Of a DNA stretch of 64,000 nucleotides, positions 1 to 8,994 are shown piece after piece. The stretch covers positions 434,001-498,000 of the forward strand of contig NZ_AULX01000006.1 of assembly GCF_000422505.1 (NCBI RefSeq), written 5' to 3'. A program made the position numbers and the translations under genes. This DNA comes from Paenibacillus pinihumi DSM 23905 = JCM 16419. GTDB taxonomy: Bacteria > Bacillota > Bacilli > Paenibacillales > Paenibacillaceae. Each line of letters opens with the position of its first letter. Position 1 is the first letter of the stretch. A model generated the notes under the pieces. That model saw nothing but the letters and a program-made list of their open reading frames with translations. It made no database searches and had not been told where the DNA came from.

Positions 1-443
1 AATGCTTGCTGTAGTAGTTATAATTTTGAGTTCCAAAATGTCCAGTTCATGAAGGAGGGTAAGTTTGATTTTTTCGATTTTTCTGTGTTTCATTTATGGC
101 CGGTCGGTGCTAGTAGGGGGAATCATAGAAAGAATTAAAGCCTTAAATCATTATTGAAATATACACTATAAAGCAAAAAAACCAATGATAACTTGTAAAT
201 AAAATTTTATGTCAAAAAACAATATTTTAAATCCATATTTAGCATAATTATACAACAAATTTGACTTCATTTCAACATTTTTTACAATTTTTATATAATC
301 AAATATTTACTTCAATTTATTTAACTAAACTCTAAAGAAGAGCCATGCTCAACCTTCTACTTAAAAAATGAAGACATAGTTAAATAAGACTTTTCTTACA
401 TTTCGACATCGACTTATAACCATAGATATTATAAGTGAATTAA
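1..443. other. AT-rich stretch with no assignable gene
   Basis: No supported gene is seen. A 30-codon plus-strand frame near positions 66-158 follows a GGAGGG motif and starts with TTG, but it has no recognisable content. The stretch lies downstream of the minus-strand peptidase gene. No strong terminator hairpin was found. Confidence 0.4.
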
Positions 444-1727
444 CTACTTTCCAATTACAGTTAATGTTGTTTTTGATTCTTCAGAAAAGTGTAAATGCAG
501 TACCTGTTCAAGGTCTTTTTCAGTTAAATTTTCAAGTGTAGGTAGGACATCAAATAAATCCATATCATTAAATCGATAACGCGTAAATTGGTTAGCGATA
601 AATTGAGGCGAGTTAATTGCACTTAAGAAGCTGCCAATCTCTTTCTTAATTATGCGTTGTGCATCCTCTTTCTTTATGGATTCCTTTTTAAACTTAAAAA
701 CAGTTTCATCTACAATATTTATAATTTCTTCAGGCTCCCTGCTGTCACCGCCAATTACCGAAAAACCAAAGCCTTTTTCATTTGTATAATCAAAAGTAAG
801 CGGCTTATCCAGATAACCACCATTATACATTTTTTCGTATGCTTCAGAGCTATTACCGAACATTAGCTCAAGTAAAACATTTAGAGACAGCTCATATTTA
901 AGCAGCTCCTGACCTTGTCTTCCAGGGTTAGATTCTTTATAGCCAACAAAAACTTTAGGTGTTTGAACCGGCAAATTCATAACACTTGATCTTCTATTCA
1001 CTTTGGCATCCTCATCGGGAAAAATACGGTGAATTTCTTCGGGTTTGCTAAATGTTTTTTGCTCTTGATTATTTCTAATGAGCTTTATGATTTCTTCAGG
1101 TTCGACAGGGCCAACAACAAAAAATAACATATTATTAGGATGATAGAAAGTATTATAACAAGCGTATAAATCCTCTTTAGTGATTTGATTAATAGAATTT
1201 ACTGTTCCTGCTATATCAATTTTTACAGGATGACTCTTATACATGTTTGCTAAAATTCCAAAACGAGCACGCCAGTCTGGATTATCGTCATACATTTTTA
1301 TTTCCTGTTCAATGATTCCCTTTTCCTTTTCTACCGTTTCATCTGAAAAATATGGATCTTGAACAAAATTTAGAAGGGTTGTGAGATTCTCATTTATATT
1401 AAATGTAGCTGACAATGTATATGCTGTACGGCTGAAACTTGTGAATGCATTAGCAAAAGCTCCTTGCTTTGCAAACGTATGATAGACATCGCCTTTTTCA
1501 CTTTCAAACATTTTATGTTCTAAAAAATGGGCTATTCCATCCGGAACTTGAGTGATACATTTTTTTTCAGGTAACAAGAATTTATTATCTATCGAACCAT
1601 ACTTTGTTGTGAAGGTCGCAAATGTTTTATGAAAGCCTTTCTTAGGGAGTATAAAAATTTCAAGACCATTGACGAGCTTTTCATGATATATTGTCTCACC
1701 TAACTTTTTGTAAATTACTGCATTCAT
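444..1727 (-). CDS. M16 family zinc metallopeptidase (YmfH-like), catalytic partner
   Basis: This 427-residue protein belongs to the M16 (insulinase/processing peptidase) family. The inverted zinc motif HXXEH is intact at about residues 67-71 (HFLEH), and a downstream Glu-rich segment near residues 131-147 (IIEQEIKMYDDNP) supplies the third ligand region, so it should be catalytically competent. The ATG follows an AGAGGAG SD. It overlaps the end of the upstream gene by 32 nt, which suggests coupled translation. M16 proteins commonly work as heterodimers of an active and an inactive subunit, and that arrangement is seen here. The nearest known pairs are YmfF/YmfH of Bacillus and AlbE/AlbF of the subtilosin cluster. 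The coding DNA is much more AT-rich than the core genes from 9 kb onward, so this may be an acquired copy. The substrate is unknown. Confidence 0.88.
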   Translation of the reverse strand: MNAVIYKKLGETIYHEKLVNGLEIFILPKKGFHKTFATFTTKYGSIDNKFLLPEKKCITQVPDGIAHFLEHKMFESEKGDVYHTFAKQGAFANAFTSFSRTAYTLSATFNINENLTTLLNFVQDPYFSDETVEKEKGIIEQEIKMYDDNPDWRARFGILANMYKSHPVKIDIAGTVNSINQITKEDLYACYNTFYHPNNMLFFVVGPVEPEEIIKLIRNNQEQKTFSKPEEIHRIFPDEDAKVNRRSSVMNLPVQTPKVFVGYKESNPGRQGQELLKYELSLNVLLELMFGNSSEAYEKMYNGGYLDKPLTFDYTNEKGFGFSVIGGDSREPEEIINIVDETVFKFKKESIKKEDAQRIIKKEIGSFLSAINSPQFIANQFTRYRFNDMDLFDVLPTLENLTEKDLEQVLHLHFSEESKTTLTVIGK

Positions 1728-3006
1728 TGATATACTCCTCTCTGTTCAAGAAATAGATTGTATCAAGATTCCATTTATTAACAGCACGAACAACATCACT
1801 TTTTGATACCCTACTAATTCTTTTAATCTCATCATTTAAATTATTAGATAGTCCACTATCAATCGCTTGAATTGACACCTCCATAATTCCCAGCGGGGTA
1901 TCATACGCTTCTAACAGCAGACTAATCAGCATCGCTTTACCTTGTGCAACTTCAGACTCCGTAAAGTCGCCCTTCTTCATGGCATACTCTTGCTCTCTTA
2001 TAATTTCAACTGTACGTTCATAATTATCAAAATCAATTCCGGCCATCACTATTAGCAACCCTTTGTTGCTTTCTATCTGTGAATGAGCAAAATACGCAAG
2101 GCTTTCCTTTTCACGTACATTAATGAATAATTTTGAAGATGGAAACCTTCCAAAAATCGCATTTGCCACGCGTGCCGCTTCATAATCCTCATCTTGTATT
2201 GTAGAAAAGGTTCGATATCCCAGTAGTAGTTTGCCTTGATTTACATCCATTCTATCTTGAATTACCTTAACAGGATTTCCAACTTTTCGCTCTGAAGAGA
2301 TTTCCTTAATAGGATTGTTATTATGTTGTTCAGAAAAAATATCCTGTACCATTGATTTAACTTCATTCTCGTTAAAGGCACCAACGATGAATAGATCAAA
2401 GAAACCGTTTTCAAGCAAATTTTTATATACTTGGTGAATAGATAGAGCATCTAGAGAAACGATATCTTCTTCTCTTCCGGATGCAGGAAACTGATATGCC
2501 TCACCTTTAAACATTTCTTCTATTAAACGAACATTGGCGTATAAAATTTTCTCATCATACATGGAAGAAAGTCGTTGCTTTAAGGAACGTTTCTCCTGTT
2601 CGACAATTGATGAATTAAATTTTCCATTTTCAAGCAATGGATTGTAAACAACCTCGTGCAGTAAATCAAGAGATAATTTTAGCAAAGAATGAGGTATACT
2701 AAGAAATTGATCTGCGGGAATCTCCATTCTAAACATAATAATTTGATGATCTCCCTTTTTTTGTACATCTGCTGAAAGTGTTGCTCCGTACATCTCGCCA
2801 AGTTTCTCCTTGATTAATTTACGATTTGGATAATTTATTGTCCCACTATTCAAAATGTGAGGAATTAATGCCCTTGCAGTTGTTAAATCCTCTTGAAGAG
2901 GTACTTTTATCATCAGCATTATACTAATCGTCTTAAATTTGTTCGTGCTACACAGGTGAAGTTGTAACCCATTATGTTCACTGGAGCTTATATGTACATC
3001 TTCCAT
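1696..3006 (-). CDS. M16 family peptidase-like protein (YmfF-like), probably inactive partner
   Basis: This 436-residue M16-fold protein lacks the HXXEH zinc motif in its N-terminal half. That fits the non-catalytic subunit of an M16B heterodimer. The C-terminal half keeps family-like segments (for example SSKLFINVREKESLAY, about residues 290-305). It is the first gene of a two-gene unit and its 3' end overlaps the start of the active partner by 32 nt. The ATG follows a modest AGGGG SD. The gene is AT-rich like its partner. The assignment to the YmfF group rests on length, gene order and the absence of zinc ligands. A role in maturing a peptide is possible but is not shown by the sequence. 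Confidence 0.82.
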   Translation of the reverse strand: MEDVHISSSEHNGLQLHLCSTNKFKTISIMLMIKVPLQEDLTTARALIPHILNSGTINYPNRKLIKEKLGEMYGATLSADVQKKGDHQIIMFRMEIPADQFLSIPHSLLKLSLDLLHEVVYNPLLENGKFNSSIVEQEKRSLKQRLSSMYDEKILYANVRLIEEMFKGEAYQFPASGREEDIVSLDALSIHQVYKNLLENGFFDLFIVGAFNENEVKSMVQDIFSEQHNNNPIKEISSERKVGNPVKVIQDRMDVNQGKLLLGYRTFSTIQDEDYEAARVANAIFGRFPSSKLFINVREKESLAYFAHSQIESNKGLLIVMAGIDFDNYERTVEIIREQEYAMKKGDFTESEVAQGKAMLISLLLEAYDTPLGIMEVSIQAIDSGLSNNLNDEIKRISRVSKSDVVRAVNKWNLDTIYFLNREEYINECSNLQKVR

Positions 3007-3509
3007 AATTCAACCCCTATTCTCAATAATTTTAAAGCTATTATTTTTTCAACTTATGCAATTATAAAAATAAAATGGTAACAGGTCCTATTTATGTTGT
3101 AACTCACGTCAAGCTTTCTGGATGCCCTATCAAATATAAGTAGTTGAGGAATTGATTCGTTTAAAAATCGATGGTTTGCAGTATGTAATTATCAATTCAA
3201 TAAAGAAAAGCACATTGAATCCATTTATCACTATAAATTTAATAAAATTTGTAATTATACACTTACAATACCTTAATTAAATAAGATTAGTCAATTAAAA
3301 ATAATTAAAAAATTGTCTATCCTTCACGTCTCTATCTTTAAAATATTGTTTTATAGTATCCATATATCCTTATATTCTTACTCCAAATGAATGATCCAGT
3401 TTCCACTTTTCAAGAGTTTTTCATTGTTTCTCTCCGCTTGCAGATTACTGGCGCGAAGAACCACCCAGCCTCATCATGGATCGGAGTCCAAGCACTTGCT
3501 CACTGGACC
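3007..3509. other. AT-rich intergenic region upstream of the M16 pair
   Basis: No gene is supported here. It should hold the promoter of the M16 pair, but no convincing -35/-10 pair was found. A plus-strand frame near 3430-3500 reads through into the IS end without a start and looks like debris beside the IS3 remnant. Confidence 0.35.
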
Positions 3510-4083
3510 TCTGTCAAGAAAGTAGACACTTCTATCGTGTATCAGTTTGCTTTTTTGTAATAATTCAACTCAAATTGATTGGGTGATAAATAACCCAACG
3601 AACTATGAATTCGTTTCCGGTTGTAAAAATACTCGAACAACTCTTGCTGTGCCTGAACTTTTGTCTTGAATTTCGTGCAGTAATGAACTCTTTCTTCAGT
3701 ACACTGTGGAACGACTCGATACAAGCGTTATCGTAGCAATTCCCTTTGCGGCTCATGCTTGCTTTCATTTTGTATGTCTTTAATCGATTACGATAGTCCT
3801 CCGAAGCATACTGCGAGCCTTGGTCCGAATGCTGGATTAGCTTTTTCTTTGACCGCTGTGCTTCGTACGCTTGATCTAGCGCTGCAGTACAATATCTGTC
3901 GTCATTCGATCAGCAGGCTTCCAACCCACTATCTTGCGTGTGTATACATTAAGGACGCTGGCCAGAGATACATACGGCCTTCACTGCAAGGGATAAACGT
4001 AATATCGTTTACCCAGACTTTGTTTGGTGCTGTCGTCTCCAAGTTCTGGTTTAGATCCCCTGCGATCTCTGGCATGGTCTATT
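3510..4083 (-). pseudogene. Decayed IS3-family transposase (OrfB) remnant
   Basis: Read on the minus strand, the region encodes pieces of an IS3-type OrfB (rve integrase fold). The first piece holds the first catalytic Asp (KVWVNDITFIP), the second the second Asp (HSDQGSQYAS), and the third the catalytic Glu (NACIESFHSVLKKEF), followed by the typical C-terminus (YNRKRIHSSLGYLSPNQFE). In-frame stops and at least one frameshift near 3640-3700 break the frame, and the N-terminal HTH part and OrfA are missing. The end near 3512-3530 (TGTCAAGAAAGTAGACAC) looks like one terminal inverted repeat; the other end is lost. It is inactive and non-autonomous. Confidence 0.85.
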
Positions 4084-4217
4084 GCTTAACTGAAAACAAA
4101 AATACCGTAGTGAGATTCAAAAAAAGGGGTTCAGGTCTGAAAGAATTATGTGCAAATGTCATTCAATATTTTCACCACCAGTTATGAAGTATGTATAATG
4201 TTTTTTTAGCATTTTAA

Positions 4218-4251
4218 AAGGGAGCCTAGAATCAATCTCTCGGGCTCCCTT
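4218..4251 (-). terminator. Probable intrinsic terminator
   Basis: A 9-bp perfect stem (AAGGGAGCC / GGCTCCCTT) has a 16-nt loop. The T-tract is better on the minus strand (TTTTAAAA follows the stem), so it would stop leftward transcription coming from the nitronate monooxygenase/MarR remnant side. Confidence 0.55.
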
Positions 4252-4500
4252 CTAGATACTGAAAATCACTCATCTTGCATGGTTCCACACTTTTTAATCA
4301 CCGGACACTACTATTGGGTAATAAAAAAGTGTGAAACCAATTTTGTTGATTTTATTGGGTTTGCCGCGGCACGTGATAAAGACGAAAAAAAGAAAGTCTG
4401 GAACTACTAAAAATCATCATGACAAAAAAGTTGGAAACCTTTGATAATATACGACCATCTGCTTCTTACTTTCAAAGTTCAGCTACCGATAGCTCAATAT

Positions 4501-4602
4501 TTATTTCTTAGTGAAAATATGACCAAAGTTGTTGCGCCCTTCAGCCGTTAAAGTCACATTCATTTTTCTCCGGTCATCCGGGATTGGGTGCTTTTAAACG
4601 TT
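4501..4602 (-). pseudogene. C-terminal remnant of a MarR-family regulator
   Basis: The minus strand encodes HPIPDDRRKMNVTLTAEGR followed by about ten residues and a stop. This is the wing and C-terminal helix start of a MarR-type winged helix (the DDRRK...LTAEG signature). A stop codon lies directly upstream in frame and the recognition-helix part is absent. It sits just downstream of the nitronate monooxygenase gene, so a former NMO-MarR unit has lost its regulator. It is short, but the signature is specific. Confidence 0.6.
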
Positions 4603-4620
4603 CTTGATAACTGGCAACGA

Positions 4621-5703
4621 CTAATGATTGATATTAAGAAGAATCGATTGAGCTTGATGAATGGTTTCTTCCACGATTCTTGCAGCGCTTTGTCCGGAAG
4701 TCAACATTCTCAACCCTTGTCCAGCCCACAATGACATAAAATCCGGGTTATTTTGCCTTGACGACGCGTTTCGAATATCCCTTGTCGCCGTATTCTGCGT
4801 CGGAAACTGAAGCGGCTCGATGCCGCTCTTATCCCACATCTCAATAAAAGAGTTCTTCACTCCTCTGGCAGGACGACCGGAAAAAGCCTTCGTGATGACC
4901 GTGCTTTCCTCATTGCCGGAGAGCAATATCTTCTGATAGGCTTCATGAGCACCAGATTCGAACGAGGTCAAAAAACGAGTGCCCATTTGCACTCCTTGGG
5001 CCCCTAGCGCAAGCGCGGCTACAAGCCCTCGTCCGTCCATGATCCCTCCCGCCGCGATAACCGGTACACGAACGCGGTCTGCCATTTGTGGTACTAACGC
5101 CATCGTTCCGATATTGGCGCCCATGGGCCGGCTTGAGATGTCGAAAGTTCCGCGGTGCCCCCCGGCTTCGCTCCCTTGGGCCACAATCGCATCACTACCC
5201 GCTTGCTCGGCCAGAAGAGCTTCCTGCACCGTGGTCGCCATAGTAACGATTCGAATGCCATGATCTTTCGCTTGCTTCATCATATGCGTGGGAAGAACGC
5301 CGAAAGCTGTGCTAATCACCGGTACTTGTTCCTCCATCAAAACGGCAAATTGTTGCTCGAAATAATCGGGTGACTGCACAGCTTCTCCCGAAACTGGTAC
5401 AATGCCCAGTTGCTTTCGCATTTCGTTTAATTCTCGCTGAACTTCTTCGGTTCTCGAATTATCATCGACAGCTCGGATCGAGAACAAATTCACTCCAAAG
5501 GGGGCGTTCGTTAGTTCACGAATCTCCCGTATCGCAGCGCGAAGCACTTCGGGTGCCATATAGGCGGCTCCCAGCGTTCCAAGGCCCCCTGCATTAGATA
5601 CGGCAGCAGCCAAGCTGACCGTCCCGGGCCCTCCGGCCATCCCGGCCAGAAAAATAGGGTAACGAATATGAAACAGGCGACAAAGCGCGGTATCTAGCTT
5701 CAT
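4621..5703 (-). CDS. Nitronate monooxygenase (2-nitropropane dioxygenase family)
   Basis: The 360-residue product is an FMN-dependent TIM-barrel enzyme that oxidises nitronates such as propionate-3-nitronate to keto/aldehyde products and nitrite, protecting against nitro toxins. Family marks are the N-terminal PIFLAGMAGG and NAGGLGTLG segments that bind FMN, the AQGSEAGGHRG loop near residue 180, and AAGGIMDGRG with GAQGVQMGTRF in the second half, which hold the phosphate. The start is the ATG at 5703, because AAGGGAGGAAG lies just upstream; the frame stays open a further 19 codons without an SD. A MarR remnant follows immediately downstream. There is no signal peptide, so it is cytoplasmic. 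It is more GC-rich than its AT-rich neighbours. Confidence 0.9.
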   Translation of the reverse strand: MKLDTALCRLFHIRYPIFLAGMAGGPGTVSLAAAVSNAGGLGTLGAAYMAPEVLRAAIREIRELTNAPFGVNLFSIRAVDDNSRTEEVQRELNEMRKQLGIVPVSGEAVQSPDYFEQQFAVLMEEQVPVISTAFGVLPTHMMKQAKDHGIRIVTMATTVQEALLAEQAGSDAIVAQGSEAGGHRGTFDISSRPMGANIGTMALVPQMADRVRVPVIAAGGIMDGRGLVAALALGAQGVQMGTRFLTSFESGAHEAYQKILLSGNEESTVITKAFSGRPARGVKNSFIEMWDKSGIEPLQFPTQNTATRDIRNASSRQNNPDFMSLWAGQGLRMLTSGQSAARIVEETIHQAQSILLNINH

Positions 5704-5877
5704 TCTTCTCTTCCTCCCTTTAGTGCCATACAACAGTAGTATCTCTATCGCGACATGCAACCAAACGCTTTCCGGTTGCCGAGTGCTTATCTTATTCTAT
5801 ATCCAAGCGTTGGCCTAAATAAAGCTAAACGCTGATCCCTTTCGTGACCCGACTATAGTCACCCTATAATGATGTGT

Positions 5878-6018
5878 TTATCCAATCCATTTTGATATTG
5901 GGTTGAAATTTTTCTCAATTTCATACATCGAATGATTACTTTGAATATATTCAGACAGCCTTATCTCATAATCATCCCATTCATTATTTAATTCCTCATT
6001 ACCATATTTTTTTACCAT
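5878..6018 (-). CDS. Small hypothetical protein or C-terminal gene remnant (46 aa)
   Basis: From the ATG at 6018 the minus strand encodes 46 acidic residues (YGNEELNNEWDDYEIRLSEY, later NFNPISKWIG). The frame is open for six more codons upstream (FDADLCS), then meets a TAG, and there is no SD. The composition (acidic, many Asn and aromatic residues) resembles the tails of small immunity-type or SMI1-like proteins, but no family can be named. It is more likely the end of a lost gene than a functional unit. Confidence 0.35.
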   Translation of the reverse strand: MVKKYGNEELNNEWDDYEIRLSEYIQSNHSMYEIEKNFNPISKWIG

Positions 6019-6422
6019 GCTACATAAATCCGCATCAAACTAGATTTTTCCACTGCCCCAATCTCCACACTTATCTGATGAACAGATGCACGACGAATGA
6101 TGCAGGGAACACAGTAATCACAATTCTGATACGGGTTCCCTATCGTATGGGAAAATAAGAAATGTAATTTCAAGACTTTTCGAATGTTTGAGAACCATAT
6201 ATTACTCTTAAATTCTATACTTACAATTATGAGCCCGCTTGAAATTTGTCTGCTTCGGGCAAGCTCAAATAAACTCCAATACTCTATGAACGTATCCTAT
6301 GCAAAGAGGTTTAGTTAAAATTATTTTCATTTTCCTTAAAAGTTAATTATATACATTTAGATCATTTTATTGTATAGTAGACTCGTTGTTGAATTCTATT
6401 AATTAGAATAGGAGGTATTATT
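6019..6422. other. AT-rich spacer with putative promoter of the secreted protein gene
   Basis: No gene is seen. A TATAGT hexamer near 6375 is a possible -10 for the downstream secreted protein, with only a weak -35. The gene's SD (AGGAGGT) ends 8 nt before its ATG. Confidence 0.4.
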
Positions 6423-7502
6423 ATGAAAAAATTAAGCAGTTTGATCTTGTCAGCAGTTGTTCTCACTTCGTTACTTGGCCCTGTAGGTGCAGCGGGGGCA
6501 AAGGGAACAACACCAGAAAATTCTTTACAGGCGACGGTGAGTTTTGAAGATGGCATCAGTAGCTCGGAAGTTGCGAGTCAGAAGTTGATAGATTTTGAAC
6601 GAAACGCACTGAATGCTATTCAACAAGAATCGAATTTGTCGAGTAAATCAAATGTAGCTAAGAATCTTGACGGGTCGGACGTAGCTAGTGAAAACAATGA
6701 GGTATTCAACTATATCTCAACGGATGAAAACTTTACTTATTTATATGAGTCATACACAGATGGAAGAGAAGCCAAAATATTAGTGGGCGAAAATCAGGAA
6801 AACGCTCCAATTCAATCTATAAACAACATCACACCTCTAGCAGCTGTTAATCTACCAGATGGTTGGGGCGGAAGACAAAGAATAACCAGTTCTGGTTCTG
6901 TCTTGACTACCAGTGTTAATCTGCCTTCCTCAGTAACCAAAGCAGGTAATGGTGTTCCTTACATTTATGTTGGATTCTCTGGTAGTAAAGAGTCAGATAT
7001 GGGACTTCAATATGCTATGAATCGTGGACCTGCTCAAAATCAACCGGCTTGGGTACCATACATGCGCCTTTCAGGCGGAGTTTATGGCTCTCAAGTAGCT
7101 CCAAATGATCAAGTTTCCTACAAAAACGGTTATAAGCAAGGGACTACCGTTGGTTTTCAAGCTTACAGAAATTATAACAATACAGGAAAAGTAAGACTTA
7201 CAACATTTGGTTATGCAATTTGCAGCGATTATGTTTGCACAAATACAGGAAACTACTACCTTACAACCATTGTTGAATATACGATGGCAGTCACTAGTAT
7301 AAGTAGTTGGAAAGTTTTAGCTACGGTTGCTGTGCTATCAGGACAAACGGAAGGTACCGCTACTTATTCAACCACTTTTAATAATATAGTTATTGATTTT
7401 GTCGCAGTGCCTAGTGCGAACTTCCAAACTCCAGAAGAAGATTACGCCACAATATCCCGAACTTCTAATAATGTGACAATAAATGTTAAGAAGACAAGCT
7501 AA
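6423..7502 (+). CDS. Secreted protein of unknown function (possibly YrpD-like)
   Basis: The 359-residue product begins with a clear Sec signal peptide (KK, then a hydrophobic stretch, then GPVGAAGA; cleavage likely about residues 24-27), so it is exported. Residues ~28-140 are polar and helix-prone. Residues ~145-350 are rich in Ser, Thr, Tyr, Gly and Val and look like a beta-sandwich (SGSVLTTSVNLPSSV, YIYVGFSGSKESDMGLQYA). A Cys pair (YAICSDYVC) could form a disulfide. The general look recalls the YrpD-type secreted proteins of bacilli, but I cannot confirm this by eye. It is a single-gene unit: strong SD (AGGAGG), and a terminator at 7534-7576. Confidence 0.7.
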   Translation: MKKLSSLILSAVVLTSLLGPVGAAGAKGTTPENSLQATVSFEDGISSSEVASQKLIDFERNALNAIQQESNLSSKSNVAKNLDGSDVASENNEVFNYISTDENFTYLYESYTDGREAKILVGENQENAPIQSINNITPLAAVNLPDGWGGRQRITSSGSVLTTSVNLPSSVTKAGNGVPYIYVGFSGSKESDMGLQYAMNRGPAQNQPAWVPYMRLSGGVYGSQVAPNDQVSYKNGYKQGTTVGFQAYRNYNNTGKVRLTTFGYAICSDYVCTNTGNYYLTTIVEYTMAVTSISSWKVLATVAVLSGQTEGTATYSTTFNNIVIDFVAVPSANFQTPEEDYATISRTSNNVTINVKKTS

Positions 7503-7533
7503 CTGAGCTTTAATCCGTACAATCGATAAATGT

Positions 7534-7576
7534 GGAAAAAGCGATGGCGGGAATTTATCCCCGCATCGCTTTTTCA
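7534..7576 (+). terminator. Intrinsic terminator of the secreted protein gene
   Basis: A GC-rich hairpin (AAAAAGCGATG...CATCGCTTTTT) is followed by more T residues. It lies about 30 nt after the stop of the secreted protein gene. Confidence 0.85.
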
Positions 7577-7768
7577 CATTTTCCATTGGCATTCATAAGC
7601 CAGGGAGTTCCAACAGACAGATCTCCATACCACCTAATCCCGTAACGGGCAGGAATGTTGGGAAATGAAAACGAATACATAATTTAGATTCCCGAAATAG
7701 GTTGATTAACGTGATTTCAACATTCGAGTAATGGAAGCATCATAAAACTAAAAGGAGTAACTTTTACT

Positions 7769-8839
7769 ATGAAGGATTTACAAAGTTTTGTTTCAGATTA
7801 TACGAAAGATAAGAAACATTTACATCTTGTTATCGGGATTATTAGGGAGGGAGATATTGAATACTTTTCGTTTTGTAATAATAAAAAGAAAAGTATGATC
7901 CCTCCTGAAAATATGTTGTTTGAAATCGGCTCCATAACCAAAGTATTTACATCAATACTTTTATTAGAAATGGAACGGGAAAAACTGGTTTTCTCGGATG
8001 ACATTGTCGGTAAGTACGTGCAAAACGTTGAAAACGATTATTTGAATAAGATTACCTTGAAAAGTCTTGCTACTCATACCTCAGGATTACCTATATTGGC
8101 AACAAATCACGTTTTGTCTAAAAATAGATCGAATCCTTATTCAACTTATACCGAAGAAGATTTAACTGCTTTTTTAGCTAATGCTGATTACACTGATAGC
8201 ATTGGTTCGTTTGAATATTCCAATATCGGTGTGGGCTTACTGGGAAATATTTTATGTAAGGTGTCAGGAAGTAAGTATGAAGAACTGTTAAAAAAATATA
8301 TAACGAGTCCATTAAAGATGAATGAGACAGCCGTTATGCTTGATTCAGAACAAAATGACAGGTTTTTGAATGGACATGCTTCAACTGGGAAAAGAGTCCC
8401 TCATTGGGATCTTTCTATATATGAAGGAGCTGGGGGGATTAAGTCATCTGTTAGCGATTTGAGTTTATTTGTCCAAGCCAATCTAAATGATGATAATCCG
8501 ATAGCCTCTACACTACAAAAAAGTCATCTCCCTATATGGATCGGAAATTCAAACCGTTATTTTGGCTGGGGTGAGGATAAACTTCTAGATAAATGTATCC
8601 TCTGGCATAACGGGGGCACTTCTGGCTTTAATAGTTATCTAGCTTTGAATAAGGAACTTAGTGCAGGAATTGTATTACTATCAAATTATTCTTTTTTCTC
8701 AAATTCTCTTATGGATTATTATTTTGCTCAATTAATGAAATTGATTACTAAAAAAGAGCCTTCTCAAGGAACTATGATAGACTCTATAGGTAAAAAAATA
8801 TTTGAAGCAATTATATGTAGAAAAAAGTCATTAAGCTAA
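7769..8839 (+). CDS. Class C beta-lactamase-related serine hydrolase
   Basis: The 356-residue protein has the three marks of the beta-lactamase/D-Ala-D-Ala peptidase-like fold: SxxK (GSITKVF, about residues 55-61; Ser nucleophile and Lys base), YxN (FEYSNIG, near 150) and the HxG-type third motif (WHNGGTSGF, near 280). There is no signal peptide, so it is probably a cytoplasmic esterase or amidase rather than a secreted beta-lactamase. The ATG follows AAGGAG with good spacing. It is a single gene with a terminator at 8861-8908. It is AT-rich like the rest of the 1-8.9 kb segment. The substrate cannot be inferred. Confidence 0.85.
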   Translation: MKDLQSFVSDYTKDKKHLHLVIGIIREGDIEYFSFCNNKKKSMIPPENMLFEIGSITKVFTSILLLEMEREKLVFSDDIVGKYVQNVENDYLNKITLKSLATHTSGLPILATNHVLSKNRSNPYSTYTEEDLTAFLANADYTDSIGSFEYSNIGVGLLGNILCKVSGSKYEELLKKYITSPLKMNETAVMLDSEQNDRFLNGHASTGKRVPHWDLSIYEGAGGIKSSVSDLSLFVQANLNDDNPIASTLQKSHLPIWIGNSNRYFGWGEDKLLDKCILWHNGGTSGFNSYLALNKELSAGIVLLSNYSFFSNSLMDYYFAQLMKLITKKEPSQGTMIDSIGKKIFEAIICRKKSLS

Positions 8840-8860
8840 CGGAACACGATAGTTATACAT

Positions 8861-8908
8861 AAGGGTTCCACATATTAGTCATGCATAATATGTAGAACCC
8901 TTTATTTT
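8861..8908. terminator. Bidirectional-looking terminator between serine hydrolase and glmS
   Basis: A long stem (AAGGGTTC...CATATTA / TAATATG...GAACCCTT) is followed by TTATTTTATTTG on the plus strand. It ends the serine hydrolase transcript and may also stop the opposing glmS transcript. Confidence 0.8.
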
Positions 8909-8994
8909 ATTTGATTTCCTTAAGTTTAGGTCTTGATAATTCTCAGTCTAACACTTTATTTTCTTCTGACAACTACTTCATATCCCCCAATCCC

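Noticed and set aside
66-158. 30-codon frame after GGAGGG as a possible RiPP precursor
   Set aside because: It begins with TTG, has no core-peptide-like composition, and lies downstream of the peptidase pair on the other strand. The evidence is too weak.
4085-4187. Plus-strand gene tail truncated by the IS3 element
   Set aside because: About 30 codons can be read, but there is no family signature and the nearby hairpin has its T-tract on the other strand.
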